Positions 37,887 to 51,507 of a stretch of 64,000 bases of DNA are shown piece after piece. Source of the DNA: Dactylellina haptotyla (taxonomy: Eukaryota > Ascomycota > Orbiliomycetes > Orbiliales > Orbiliaceae). How positions within the stretch are numbered: the first letter of the stretch is position 1; each line of letters begins with the position of its first letter. The stretch lies in assembly GCA_031310005.1 (NCBI GenBank), contig CM062382.1, positions 2,666,001 through 2,730,000 on the forward strand, in the 5' to 3' direction. The notes under the pieces are model-generated. The model saw nothing but the letters and a program-made list of their open reading frames with translations. It did no database searches and was not told where the DNA came from. Made by a program: the position numbers and the translations under genes.

Positions 37887-39051
37887 ATTTTCGTGCGTGT
37901 TCCCCGTCGGCGAGAAACAAGATGCCCCAAGATAAATGTGGCGGAGGGTGCGTCCCTGTCGAATTCGAGCAAGAGAGAAGCGGCTGTGCCGTAGATCGAA
38001 TCTGTCGTGGGTGCGGATTGGAGATCCGGCGTCTGTGAGGTAATAACAATTTTTTTTATAATCGAAGTAATTTTTTGTTTGGTCTTGTCGTAATTTCGCA
38101 GCAAGCTTCCGAGTTAAGGGGATTGGGGGAAAGTTTCTTCCTCGCCCTCGCTCTTTCTCCTATCAGCAGCCAAATTACAGTTGTCAGAGGATGAAGGGAA
38201 ACAATTTAGACCCCTGTCCAGGCTCGGAATTAGGCTAGTAGATATTGCACTTGGAGAGATGTCCAGTAAGAAAGAGCCTCGGACGGTCTGATTGATTCGC
38301 TCTTGCCCTGTCAGCCTGTCTTTCGCGCCTCCTGCTGTAATTTAACAGCGAAAGCGAGTTAGTCTGCACATTTTCCCGCTACATGTCAAGCCGTGCCTTG
38401 CGGGTGTTCGTTCTTTCTCACCTAATCTGACGTAGTTTTGCTGGTTGCTCGCAGTGGACAAGTCGCGTGTGGCCCAGCTGCGGGTTAAGCGAGATCCGGT
38501 GCCAGTCGGTCCCTGAACATCCGAGCTCCAACGTCCTGTTCGGGTCCGGAGGTCAAATCTGAGGGCCGGGTCCTTTTCGTAAAGCTGGTCCCCGTTCAAG
38601 GCGAAAGATACGAAGCTTTGGGGGTTGGGAGAGCGCAGAAGACAAAGGCGGAGGCTGGAGATGCGATCTGGAGATTCAAGGCGATGAGATGGATGAGGGG
38701 CAGAGACGACGTCGAGAGCAGACCCCGGCTTCACGGCAGCCGTCATGTGGCCGACATGGTCCTTCTTTCGCCAACGGGATTCTTCGGGTCAGCCTCAACT
38801 CCCCCGCCAACGCAGATTTCCTGCCAAATTCGAGCGGCCAGTCCCGTTGTACGCATTCCAGTCGCCAATTGGCAGCCCGGGGGGGCTTGGACTGCTGTGG
38901 CTGCGAAGATACGGTGCCCTTTTGGTGATCTGGGTGGGATCAGCCTCGATCGGATAGCTAATCGGTTTATATACAGCAGGATATGCGTGCCTCTGCTATC
39001 GATATTCTCATCTTGGAGTACTAGCAATCTATCGTTACTGCTATCTCAAAA
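37887..39051. other. Divergent promoter region, LAG1 / P-loop kinase
   Basis: About 1.16 kb of GC-richer sequence with upstream regions of two divergent genes. Both strands have open frames of 130-150 codons (for example plus 38618-39064 and minus 38342-38746), but they overlap each other and the kinase start and show no domains. I read them as shadows of composition. Confidence 0.55.
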
Positions 39052-39666
39052 ATGGACGTATTAACGGTGCCTGCGGTCCAGAAACTATTCATCCAGATGT
39101 CCGGGGCGCCGGGCTCAGGCAAAAGCACCGTGGCGAGTCTGCTAGCAAAGTCGCTGGATTGTGTCATCATCAACCACGATCGCATCAAATCGTTCTTTCT
39201 CGAGAATAACATCCCGTTCCGCGAGGCGTCGAAGCTCGTCTATAGCTTCGATTGGGTTCTCGCTGAAGACCTGCTCAAACAAGGACGGAGTGTCATCCTT
39301 GATAGTACTTGCAACTACGACGAGACACTACAGCAAGGAACCAACCTCGCCAGTAGGTATAATTGCAAGTATGTGTACATTGAATGCAGAGTCAATGACA
39401 TTGATCTTCTGGACAAACGGTTGGCTCAGAGGGAGTCGCTGTGCAGTCAACGAACCGGCGTGAACCAGTCCCCGGACCTGACTAGCGATGCAAACAATAG
39501 CGCGGAAGATTCCAAAGCCCTATTTAAGAAATGGATCGAAAGTCCTTGCAGACCGTCCGATGATAGCGCCATAATTGTAGATGCGACTCTTCTTCCTGCG
39601 GATTGCTTGGACTATATAGTAGAACGAATTGGCAAAGATACGAAACATCAACAGTCTGTAGGCTAG
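39052..39666 (+). CDS. Small P-loop kinase (AAA_33, predicted polynucleotide/zeta-like kinase fold)
   Basis: Single exon of 204 residues. A Walker A motif (GAPGSGKST, residues 19-27) is followed by INHDRIKSFF, a strong Walker-B-like strand with Asp (VILDSTC, about 82-88) and a lid region with LAQRESL (about 125-131). This matches the AAA_33 group of small kinases, relatives of polynucleotide kinase and of zeta-type kinases; many fungal members are annotated only as predicted kinases. The substrate is unknown. The C-terminal part (KKWIESPCRPSDDSAIIVDAT) is typical of the fold. No targeting signal is seen, so it is probably cytosolic. It is divergent from LAG1 and lies 360 bp upstream of the mannosyltransferase gene in the same direction. 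Confidence 0.85.
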   Translation: MDVLTVPAVQKLFIQMSGAPGSGKSTVASLLAKSLDCVIINHDRIKSFFLENNIPFREASKLVYSFDWVLAEDLLKQGRSVILDSTCNYDETLQQGTNLASRYNCKYVYIECRVNDIDLLDKRLAQRESLCSQRTGVNQSPDLTSDANNSAEDSKALFKKWIESPCRPSDDSAIIVDATLLPADCLDYIVERIGKDTKHQQSVG

Positions 39667-40025
39667 TCTAGTTACAATTGACAGCAATCATATTCCTACA
39701 GAAATCTTACTGTTAAATGTGCTTGCACATGGCATCACTCTTCGTCGATCCAGCGTATATCGAGGGAAAATACTCCCCGCGTGGTCCGCCCAATTCTATC
39801 AATCTCGCTGATCGACGATACTCGCTCTCCCACGCCGTCGAAATGTACATACGTAATCCTCTTTCTGAAAAATCGCACAGATCTGAACTATTTGCGAATA
39901 TGGTCATGTCAAAGTTTTCTTCGGATTCTCCAATGTTGTTCTACCATATTCAGTCAAACGCGTATATGCTTAATACCGACGAAGAACCCAAGTAATCCAA
40001 CCCTCGACCGAAATATTCGGTAGCC
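39667..40025 (+). other. Short intergenic region with a 92-codon ORF of uncertain status
   Basis: The gap between two co-directional genes is largely filled by one ORF (39717-39995, 92 codons, ending 30 bp before the mannosyltransferase ATG). It shows no domain or signal peptide. It might be an upstream ORF in the mannosyltransferase leader, or chance. Confidence 0.4.
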
Positions 40026-41904
40026 ATGGCGATCTCGCAGGGAGCTCTGTCCAAGATATTGATGGTGGGGAGTGTTTGGATCTTCATAGCCACTCTATGG
40101 TTCGTTCGATACTGGCCTCTTCATTCTGACTTTAAACCTGCCCCGCCACCACTGATGCCAAAGATCCCCTATACGCCCGTGGACATCCCGAACCCGCCGA
40201 ATATATTAGAAAATTTACCTGCGGTGCCTGTTCGACCAGATGCACCAGCTGCACCTAAAATTATCAATGTATCGAATCCACCACAGGCAACGGATGATTC
40301 GAATCAACCGGCTTCTTTAGATCAGTCGAATGGAGTTGACGGAGAATCAATTGTTGACGGCGAAAGGAAATTCATCCAAGGTACTCCTGAAACGAGCGAT
40401 GAGAATGATAGGGAAACGGTTCCGGAAACTGCGAAAACAACTACCAGTTGGAAAGGACTTTTGGGCTTCGGGAATCTGAAAGACAAGTTTTCATCTTTAA
40501 AAGGCGACAAAAATACACAGGATGAGAAAAGGAGACCGTGGAAATACCCGCAAATGCGAGAGAAGGTCCAGAGGGGAAAGGAGAAGGCAACATTAGTAAT
40601 GTTAACAAGGTTGGTAACCGTGTTCAGTTGAGAAGTTAACGTTGGCAGGTGGACTGAGTTTTGTATGGAATATAAAGAAACGATCAACTACATGAAGTCA
40701 GAGAATCTATGCGCCGCCTTGAAGACCGCTTTAATCACCGCTTTAACTACCCGTGGACATTCATGAATGACGAGCCATTTACACCAGAGGTGAACTCTCT
40801 AATCCAACTAATCAACAGTCTTATCAAGGAATACTAATATTCTTTGTTGTCATGGGCTAGTTTATCGAATTGACTTCCGCGATTGCAAGTGGGCCGACAG
40901 AGTACGTCCATATACCTGCTGAACACTGGGGGTTCCCGCCATGGATAAACCAAACATTGGCATTCTACAACATGAAGAAAATGCAAGAGGCCGATATAAT
41001 ATATGGCGGGTCTTATTCTTACAGGTTTGTTCTCCTAGATTATCTGAGGCAACAGATAATCAAGTGAAGCTAATAATACTTCCTAGAAATATGTGCCGCT
41101 TCTTCTCCGGTTTCTTTTTCCGACAAAAGGTCATGGAAAAGTATGATTGGTATTGGTATGGCTTAATTCTGCATCTTGAATAGTTGAAAGCCTAGAATTT
41201 ACTAATTCCACCGTTAAAACGATAGGCGGGTCGAACCCGGCGTCCATTTCTTTTGCGACCAACATTACGATCCTTTCAGTTGGCTCCGTGAAAATAACAA
41301 AACCTACGGCTTCACAATGGTTATGCACGACTACATGGCCACAATACCCTCGCTCTGGGATGCCACGCAAATTTTCTTCCAGCAGAATCCATCCTACATC
41401 AGCCCGAACAACATGCGCCCCTTCATGGTTGATACTGTCGAGCATGAGGGACAAGTACACGAAGAATACAACACCTGTCACTTTTGGACGAATTTCGAAA
41501 TCGCAAGTTTAGATCTATGGAGGAGTGAGAAGTATCTAAAATATTTTGAATGGCTGGATAGCAGCGGTGGGTTTTATTATGAGCGATGGGGGGATGCGCC
41601 GGTGCATTCGATTGCGTTGGCGACCATGTGGGAGAAGGGACAGGTGCATTTCTTTAATGATATCGGGTATGATCATAGCCCGTATCGCAGGTGCCCGAGC
41701 GCTGAGGAAGAGGGTACTCCAGGCAGATGTCTGTGTCCGAAGGATATGTTGAAGGCGGATGATAATGGTAGGTTTATGAGTTTTTTGTTGAACGTGAAAA
41801 TTGAGAAACTGATAATTGGGGGGTTAAAACTTATAGGGTTTACGTGCTTCGCACAATGGAAGCAAACTTATGGGGATGATTATGAGGTTGACTTGACGTG
41901 GTGA
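40026..41904 (+). CDS. KRE2/MNT1-family alpha-1,2-mannosyltransferase (GT15), six exons
   Basis: Exons 40026-40609, 40678-40789, 40861-41024, 41087-41155, 41226-41767 and 41837-41904 give 512 residues with consistent phases. It is a type II Golgi membrane protein: membrane anchor at about 10-29, then an unusually long stem (about 30-185), Pro-rich first and then Asp/Glu- and Lys-rich. The catalytic domain starts at ATLVMLTR-NDQLHEVRESM and includes EDRFNHRFNYPWTF, HWGFPPW, YDWYWRVEPGVHFFCD, YMATIPSLW and NTCHFWTNFEIASL, whose Glu is the proposed catalytic residue in this family, with Mn-dependent GDP-mannose use. The enzyme adds alpha-1,2-mannose to O-linked and N-linked glycans. Typical members have about 400 residues, so the extra length is all in the stem. 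The first donor (AG|GTTGGT) is weak but fits the family sequence exactly. Confidence 0.95.
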
Positions 41905-42015
41905 TTGTAGCGGATCGGATATTTAGGGTTCCAAGTTTATTTTGTAGAGTTTTCTCATGTATTGATACAGGCATTATTTATTGATGCCGCTAAATTTTAC
42001 CAATTGAATATTCTT

Positions 42016-43299
42016 TCATGCATACCTCACACTATAAGGTGGGGTTTTCCCTGTTCCAACCGGACCATTCCTTTGGTTTGGCCACAGCGCTGGCCATGGA
42101 TGCGAGCGATCGTGAAATGGCGGCAAGCCCATCGGTCTCCTGGAATACATTTCCTTCTCTTCTACCAATTTCTTTTTTTCTTCCTTCTGTAGTTTCTTTT
42201 CCCATCCTTCTTTAGTGTTTTTAAAAAAACTGAACCGCTTCTTCTTTTCTAATTTCTCTTGCAGTAGCCTTTCCCTCTCTAATCGTTGCAGCTCCACCTC
42301 AATCTGTTCGCTCTTTAGTCTCTGTTCATTCTTTTCTCTTTCCATTCTTTCCTTTTGAAGCCTGTTCAGCTCAGCTTGATATTTCTCCATGTACTCTTTC
42401 TCCATCTTTAGCTTCCGTTGCCTTTCCATTTCTAAGCTTTGCTTCTTCAACCATTCCCTCTCTAGGAAGTCCCTCTTTACCCTTTCTTTCTCCATCCTCT
42501 CCTTTTCTTGCCTTGCTTTCTCTAATCTTTCGAATTTCCACTTTTTTTCTTCCTGCTTTTGTTTCCTTACTTCAAATGCTTGTGCCTCAGCTGCTCTCCG
42601 TGCCTGCTCTTGGATTCTCTCATTTTCACATCTTTCCCTCTCCTTTTCCCGTTTTTCAAATTCTACTTTCTCTGCTGCATACTTTGCCTGTCTTCGTTTC
42701 TCATTCTCCTCTGCTTCCCTTTCAAGCCTCGTGACGAGCTCCTCCTGCGCCTTTTGTCTCTCGCGCTTTTCTCTTTCAAGCCTTTCCTTGAGTTTGTAAT
42801 GCTTTTCTTTTGCTAGGCGTTCCTTCTCCTGTCGCTCCGCCTCTCTTATTTGCCGCTCTCTCTCTCTCTCTTCTGCCTCCCGCCGCCGTTGCTCGAATTT
42901 GGCGCGCCGTTCGGCGTCTTCTGCCGCTCTTCTTGCAGCTTCTCTTGCAGCTTGAGCCCTACGTGCAGCCTCCTGTTTTTGGTCAAATTGTGCCTGTCGG
43001 CTGCAGTCGCATTTGTGTCGTTGGATTTTCCCGCTGAGACATTCGAACGCTTGTTGTAGCTGTTATAATGAACAAAAAGGTTAAATACAGTCCTTTGCGG
43101 ATGGTTTAAAGGGGCTTAGGCAGGAGAGTAAGGAACGCTTTTGAACTTTTTGGAATTTGGCCGTGGCATCTACATCGTTGAGATTTTTGTCGGGGTGTAA
43201 CGAAACCGCAAGTTTTCGGTATGCTTCTTTTATTTCTTTTTGGGTTGCGGTACGGCTGATTTTTAGCAGGGTATAGTGATCAATAAACTGCGTCGCCAT
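42016..43299 (-). CDS. J-domain protein with long charged (ER/K) helix, two exons
   Basis: Exons 43299-43147 and 43059-42016 give 398 residues. An N-terminal J domain (5 to about 65) has the HPDK loop and ends [15 protein letters not shown], which fixes the intron exactly although its donor is a poor GTTCAA. From about residue 80 to 360 the protein is almost pure Glu/Lys/Arg/Gln with regular i,i+4 charge pairs, expected to form a long single alpha helix or coiled coil. The last 35 residues ([20 protein letters not shown]) differ. Fungal relatives with this layout exist but have no set function; the J domain should stimulate an Hsp70 partner while the helix acts as a spacer or tether. The plus-strand Ser/Phe/Leu-rich frames here are the shadow of the charged codons. 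It converges on the mannosyltransferase, with only 111 bp between the stops. Confidence 0.86.
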
Positions 43300-44479
43300 G
43301 TCTTCTTCATGGCGTCCGATTGATCTTCATCGATTCAAGAATGTATTAGCGGTATCTCGTTGCTGTGTAATTGATGTGGAGGAAGATGGGGGTTGCATAG
43401 AGTATATATCGCCTCGGCTATGTGATGAATTCGAGAAGAGCACATGATCCTGATTTGTTCCGGAGTTATATCTCCTATATATGGGCTGAGAATACCTGTT
43501 TGCCTCTTTTGAAAGTGACGTGGCTGAAAATGCTATATTTGCGAACATGCAGGTGGTATCAGCAATTTACACCCAAAGTGTGGTGAATTTCAATAGCCTT
43601 GTGCGGGGTCGCACAACGAAATGGGTTATTCATTGCCCGTGGTATGAAAAGGTGCCTGATGCCATGACTTTTGACTTGCATGATAAGAAAGCTTGTTAAA
43701 CAACGTTATTGCGGACTTGGAAATCAAGTGTAAGGGGTAATTTGAATATGGTGGGAAAGTAAAGAGTAATAGAGCAGCTGCTACGGCAAAACTCTCTGTG
43801 TAGCCTAGCATAGGAATATTCAAATGCTTCCACTCAGATTTCTCCCAGTCTCGGCACTAGACTGTGGTTGCGTTGGATTTCTCCCAGTATATAGATATCA
43901 GGCAAATATCAACATTACTTGTGTTGTGCGATGTTGCAGTTTGCAGCAATAATATAATACAGTGGAAAGATTTGTAGGACGAGAAGTAGCTAGCTCTATC
44001 TAATCAAGCCTTTGATAACCTAGAATTGAGGACCGAAGTGCTATGGATACGGAGGGAATCGACTTGAGGGCCAGCCTTTCTCGGTATCGTTCTCGAGATG
44101 CCATGCGCTGTTGTGCCTTGTATAGGGCCCAAATGTGTTGCAGGACGTCGGTGGCCAATCAGAGCGGCGGAGCGAGGAGCTTCGCGCTCTCCAACATTTC
44201 CACTTCGAAGCTACCCGTTTTTTCAGCCAGCGCGTTCCCCTACAACGGCTAGCTTTGAGCTCCAAACATCGACCCACCATCCCCTTCTCTGAGCTGTAAA
44301 TACTGACGACTCTCAGTGCTCGAGAACCTTCAAGCAACGTCCCATCGCAATACCATTCCCTATCTATCGACTCTACGTAGCTCTGTTACTGTTAGTCTTG
44401 CTATCACCTATCACCCCTCACTGGACCCATATCCCTAACATTCAACCACCACCATAGCACCAGGGCATAACGCGCCAAC
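43300..44479. promoter_or_regulatory. Divergent promoter region, J-protein / MCM6
   Basis: About 1.18 kb. The MCM6 side has the ACGCG core of the MBF/MCB element twice, at 44231-44235 (minus orientation) and 44470-44474, plus TTCGCG at 44181-44186. MBF drives G1/S expression of replication genes in fungi, so these are plausible, but the copy at 44470 is only six bases from the ATG. The rest is AT-rich without a supported gene. Confidence 0.4.
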
Positions 44480-47487
<3,008 letters not shown>

Positions 47488-48083
47488 AAGCTTGGTTTTC
47501 TGTTCTCGCCTGGTTGCGGAGTTCCGAAATTTATATTTTTCATGTATGGCATTAGTGCGTGGTCCTTCAATAATAATCATCAATTCTGATAGAGAATTTC
47601 TCAGGTGCATATATCTCCGAATAAGAGCTACCCAGCCCATGTTGTATACGTTGTTTTTAAAAACAATAGCGCATGGTTACTTTGCATGCTGTGTCTGATA
47701 CCGTTCAAGTCATTTAGACAAATTGTATTGTTGTCAACTCAACTACCATACATCAGATAACTCCATTTCCGATTCCAAACTCTTAATATTATTAAAACCC
47801 AACAGAAGAGCAAAGCACGGCTCGTTCATAGATAAAACAAAAGGGACAACGCCGTATGTGTGCCAAATTTGATCTTTCCAAGCATGTAGGTATTTCCCGT
47901 TTAAACTAAATAAATAAATTAAACCATAATGGCGATATTATAAATATCGTGGGTATTTCGTGTACTTTTCCTCGAATCCGAGGAAGGGGAGTATCCGACG
48001 AGGGCGAAGCGATCATGGTCGTTTATCCAGCGAGATCGGTTTCGCCTCCGTGTATACGGTTATTTCGTATGGGGGTTATAGCT
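47488..48083. other. Convergent intergenic region downstream of MCM6
   Basis: About 600 bp of AT-rich 3' flank for MCM6 and for the minus-strand microprotein. No further gene or repeat is seen. Confidence 0.6.
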
Positions 48084-48413
48084 TTAGAAGCCACCGCCTG
48101 CATCATGGAAAATAAGATTAGTATAATTATTTTGATGTGAGACGTTTTTGTTTGGAGGAGAGACGAGAAATGCGTACCACTTCTGGCGGTCTCCCATAGA
48201 GCCAATCTTTCGGGACGTCGTTGGACTTTCTGCATTCTGGTGAATGCAATATATGCACCCGAGGCACCGAAGATGGTAAGGATTGGAAGGGCTCTGCGAC
48301 TGAACAGTTTGGAAAAATAGATGTTTTGTTAGTTTGCTGATTATCGGGGTGAAGTAAAAATAACGGTAACGAGTGCACAGTTAATCAACGTACGTGAAGA
48401 TGGTGAGAGCCAT
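48084..48413 (-). CDS. Three-exon membrane microprotein of 49 residues
   Basis: Exons 48413-48394, 48293-48178 and 48097-48084 give MALTIFTALPILTIFGASG...RSGGGF. The first intron is 100 nt with GTACGT; the second is 80 nt with GTACGC and a perfect TACTAAT branch site. Phases agree and the frame ends at TAA right after the last junction. A hydrophobic segment (about 5-25) is followed by basic TRMQKVQRRPERLALWETARS. This shape is common among very small subunits of mitochondrial or endoplasmic-reticulum membrane complexes. I cannot name the family. The middle exon's coding-like sequence and the two good introns argue that it is real, but a protein this short needs transcript or homology support. 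Confidence 0.6.
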
Positions 48414-50552
48414 GATGTTCAAAGACGTCGGAAATGTTTCTGGGGGAGGTTTGGGGAATGAGTTGTGGATGGATGATGCACAGGAATGGCCGTGAGGTTG
48501 TCGGATTTCAGAGCGAGAGCAGAAACACGGTATATATCAAGAACGGTCTTGGAGAATATATATCACGGTTATGTAATTTTTGTATGAGAATGAATCACTC
48601 GAGATGACAGATTCCTGCCTGGTACGTATGTATGTATATTTAACGTAGCAACGGAAATATTAAGTCTCCGAAGGATCAGAACCAAAAGTGAGTTTTAGGC
48701 TTCAGGTGTGAGAAAAAGAAGCGAGTGTGAAGGGAACGGAAGGGAGTTAGGAGAGAAAAGACTCGGGATAGTGGAAGCTTAAAAACAAAAGGCCTCTCCC
48801 TTCTCAACAAAGAAAACTAGCAAGAAAAGGACGGTCCCGAAAGAGCTATGACATTTCATGCAATAGTTAGATGCAGTGCCATGTCGGTTGCATTAGGTAT
48901 AAATACATTTTTTCTTTTCTGTGGCTTCAGTTGCTAGCCTTGCCGTCTCCTTTCCCGAGGTTCCTTGGGCAGGAGAGGACATGGTGACGGAGTGGACCGT
49001 ATGCAGGCAAATACCTAAAAAAAATAATGAAGACAGAAAAAAACCTCAGGCTCACTACTTCAGGCATGCGCAAGCCAGGGAAGCCTTATCACTGACAGCA
49101 AGAAATGGCTAGGTCACAGTGCTATCATGCTATCTGAGCCGCAGCTGTGAGCAAATAGTAATCTGGAACATCCACGATCATGGGGAGCTAGTAGTCCTGA
49201 ATATTACCTTTCTTGTCTTACGATAGCGTAATAGTAACAACAAGCGAATTCTTGAATGCTGGACGCAAAAATTGTTGGGAATCGAGACAAGAAAACTGGC
49301 AGTGCAGAGTGTACAGATAGCAGCACGTCGTCGAGTAGTCGATTCGTTAGAGTACAGTTTCCCTTTCGACCTACCCGAATCGAAAAGTGTGCAAGTTCGA
49401 GCGACCAGTCTGCACACGACACCCTCACCCGATTCGAGCTGTGGCCAATGCGAAGCACCAGAAGTAGCCGAGGATGGCAGCTGGCTGGGGCTGGCTTCTG
49501 GCTGGTTCGCCTGCTATGTTTTAGTTTTGGGAGGACGTTTGGAATCCCGGGGTAGTCTAGTCTAGACAATTTTTAGACCGGTCGACTAATTAGATCTCGT
49601 TGCGGGGGAACGGAAGGGGTCGGGTGGAGTAGCTTCGAATCAGGTAAAGCGACGTGATCATGATTGTGTGATTGTACCGTGCACACGATCACCTTCCTGC
49701 TCTTAAACAAGAATGGAGGAAACAATAGCAAAGTCAGCAAAAGATAGATAAAGAAGATTGCGAGATATTGAAAGATTGAGGTTGCGAATATAATACGGGT
49801 TGTTATTGAGCTCTGCCCCTGTGAGTAAGGGATCTTCGAGAGATAACAGGCCATGCGAAGTCTGCAGGATCGTTTCTCTGGAGGACCCACACTTGTACAG
49901 GTACTTTCACAATAATCCATTCATACATGACAAACACTCCGAAGAAACAAGACAGGCGTCGGAACCAAAATTAGTGTGATCGGAACGAATGCCGCAAGGC
50001 CAAACCGATCAGCAAGCCAGCAGCAAAGCATGGGTCAAGCGAGGAGACAAGCTAGCAACCTTGCTCGGTGCTGCATATCGGGATCTTGCAATATCAAATG
50101 TCATTTCTCTTGAACTATGCTATGATATCAATATTGCGGAGATGGCGCATGTCATTTCTGTCAATCCGGCGCACATCTAGCCAAGCTTGTCAGGTCTAAT
50201 CGATAACGCAATTCCAAGGAGTGGCATCTGGCTCTTCAATTTGGGATTTGACGTGCAAGGGCTCCCCTCCTCGAAATGTCACCGAGATCCATGTGCGAGG
50301 TGTTCTGAGACCCTGCCGGGTGATATCGCTCGTGAAACATCACAAATCGCTCATACACCGATGACTTTCTTTACCCCAGATACCAACTTCTTGGATTCAG
50401 GGTTTTAGGGCCTGTCTGCGTGTTGAATGATTCGCGACCTTAGTCGTACCGAAGTTGAGCTTTACACCTGCAGCTGAGTCGCGTCTCCCATGATACTCCG
50501 GATTGCTTGAGTAGCGTAGTAGTTCACAAACGTCTGCATATTGGTATCTTAT
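48414..50552. other. Intergenic region between the microprotein and POP7
   Basis: About 2.1 kb. Both neighbours are on the minus strand, so this is the upstream region of the microprotein and the downstream region of POP7. ORFs up to 121 codons show no domain. No RNA gene or repeat that I can support. Confidence 0.55.
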
Positions 50553-51323
50553 TCAGGCAGGTATTTTATTTCTCACGATAACCTCAATGACGCTGGTACT
50601 CCTCGTTCTCGACGGGAATTTATCGTCAATCTCCTCAAAGTCATCGATTTCCTCAGGAATATCCTCGTCGACGTCCATCACATCCTCCCCTCTTTCCTTT
50701 GCCTCGGCGGCTTTCTGTTCCCTCTGTTCAGCCCTTTCCTTCACTTCCATCAACTCTTCGAATGTATCTTTTCTATCAAGCACGACCTCATCTGTGCATG
50801 TTACTGTTCCGGTCTTGATCTCTATCGTCGTATCCTTCTGTTCTTGAAAATAGAGTCCCAACGCTAGAGCTTTCTCTACAGCTTTTCCTGTAGCTTTTAT
50901 CGTGACATATTTCTTCCTATCGTCCTGCGGAGCGTCATCTGTAGCTTGACCTCCTTTATGAAACCTCGGTTGTGTCTGCTGCTTCCGCTGGAAGGCTCGT
51001 TTCTGTCGTCCGCCGGATGCAACTGATACTTTGGATTGATCCTTGAATACCTCGAGGGCTTTGCGAACCCGCTTGACGGTGGATATGAATGGGGATTTCG
51101 TAGAAACGTAGACGGTTTTGGGGTCTGCAGACAGGCGGGGCGGTGGACGGGGACGAGACAACTGCCGTTTAACCAATCTGGTGTCTGTAATCGCAATTGA
51201 GGTTAGCCATACCATTACCACCAAGATCAAGAATGAGGAGGAGGAGGATAGCGAAGCCGTACTCTTCGGTAGCTCGTTCGCCCGCTTGTGCGAGGGCCTG
51301 CACTGCGGTCTGGCGGTCGTCAT
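50553..51323 (-). CDS. POP7: RNase P/MRP protein subunit POP7 (Rpp20), two exons
   Basis: Exons 51323-51263 and 51184-50553 give 230 residues. The unspliced frame also stays open, so the intron (78 nt; GTACGG donor, GCTAACC branch, TTACAG acceptor) is easily missed. Splicing gives ELPK-NTRLVKRQLSRPRP, which fits the family better than the hydrophobic read-through. The Alba-type fold follows: TVYVSTKSPFISTVKRVRKAL, then YVTIKATGKAVEKALALGLYFQ and TTIEIKTGTV. The C-terminal third is acidic (EDVMDVDEDIPEEIDDFEEID) and ends TRSTSVIEVIVRNKIPA. Pop7 pairs with Pop6 on the P3 arm of RNase P and MRP RNA for tRNA 5' and pre-rRNA processing. It is larger than the yeast protein (140 residues), as in other moulds. 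It is divergent from RAD18, with 184 bp between the start codons. Confidence 0.87.
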   Translation of the reverse strand: MTTARPQCRPSHKRANELPKSTASLSSSSSFLILVVMVWLTSIAITDTRLVKRQLSRPRPPPRLSADPKTVYVSTKSPFISTVKRVRKALEVFKDQSKVSVASGGRQKRAFQRKQQTQPRFHKGGQATDDAPQDDRKKYVTIKATGKAVEKALALGLYFQEQKDTTIEIKTGTVTCTDEVVLDRKDTFEELMEVKERAEQREQKAAEAKERGEDVMDVDEDIPEEIDDFEEIDDKFPSRTRSTSVIEVIVRNKIPA

Positions 51324-51507
51324 CTTTGCATCTTTGCAATTGTGTCGCTTCGGTATGTTTGTTGCGGCTTGCAGAGATTGGCCCGCTCACTTTACGCGCC
51401 TCACATTTCCAGATGTTCTGAGACAACGCGTTTCTCAGCAACCGAACCTCACTCAACCTTCAACATCCTCCCTCCTTACCCACGACCTCATCCTTCCGAC
51501 CGCCGCC

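Noticed and set aside
42389-43059. Several overlapping plus-strand ORFs rich in Ser, Leu, Phe and Cys
   Set aside because: They are the complement of the Glu/Lys/Arg codons of the J-domain protein on the minus strand.
51118-51507. N-terminal extension of the RAD18 frame
   Set aside because: It overlaps POP7 on the other strand, and the RAD18 family begins at the ATG at 51508.
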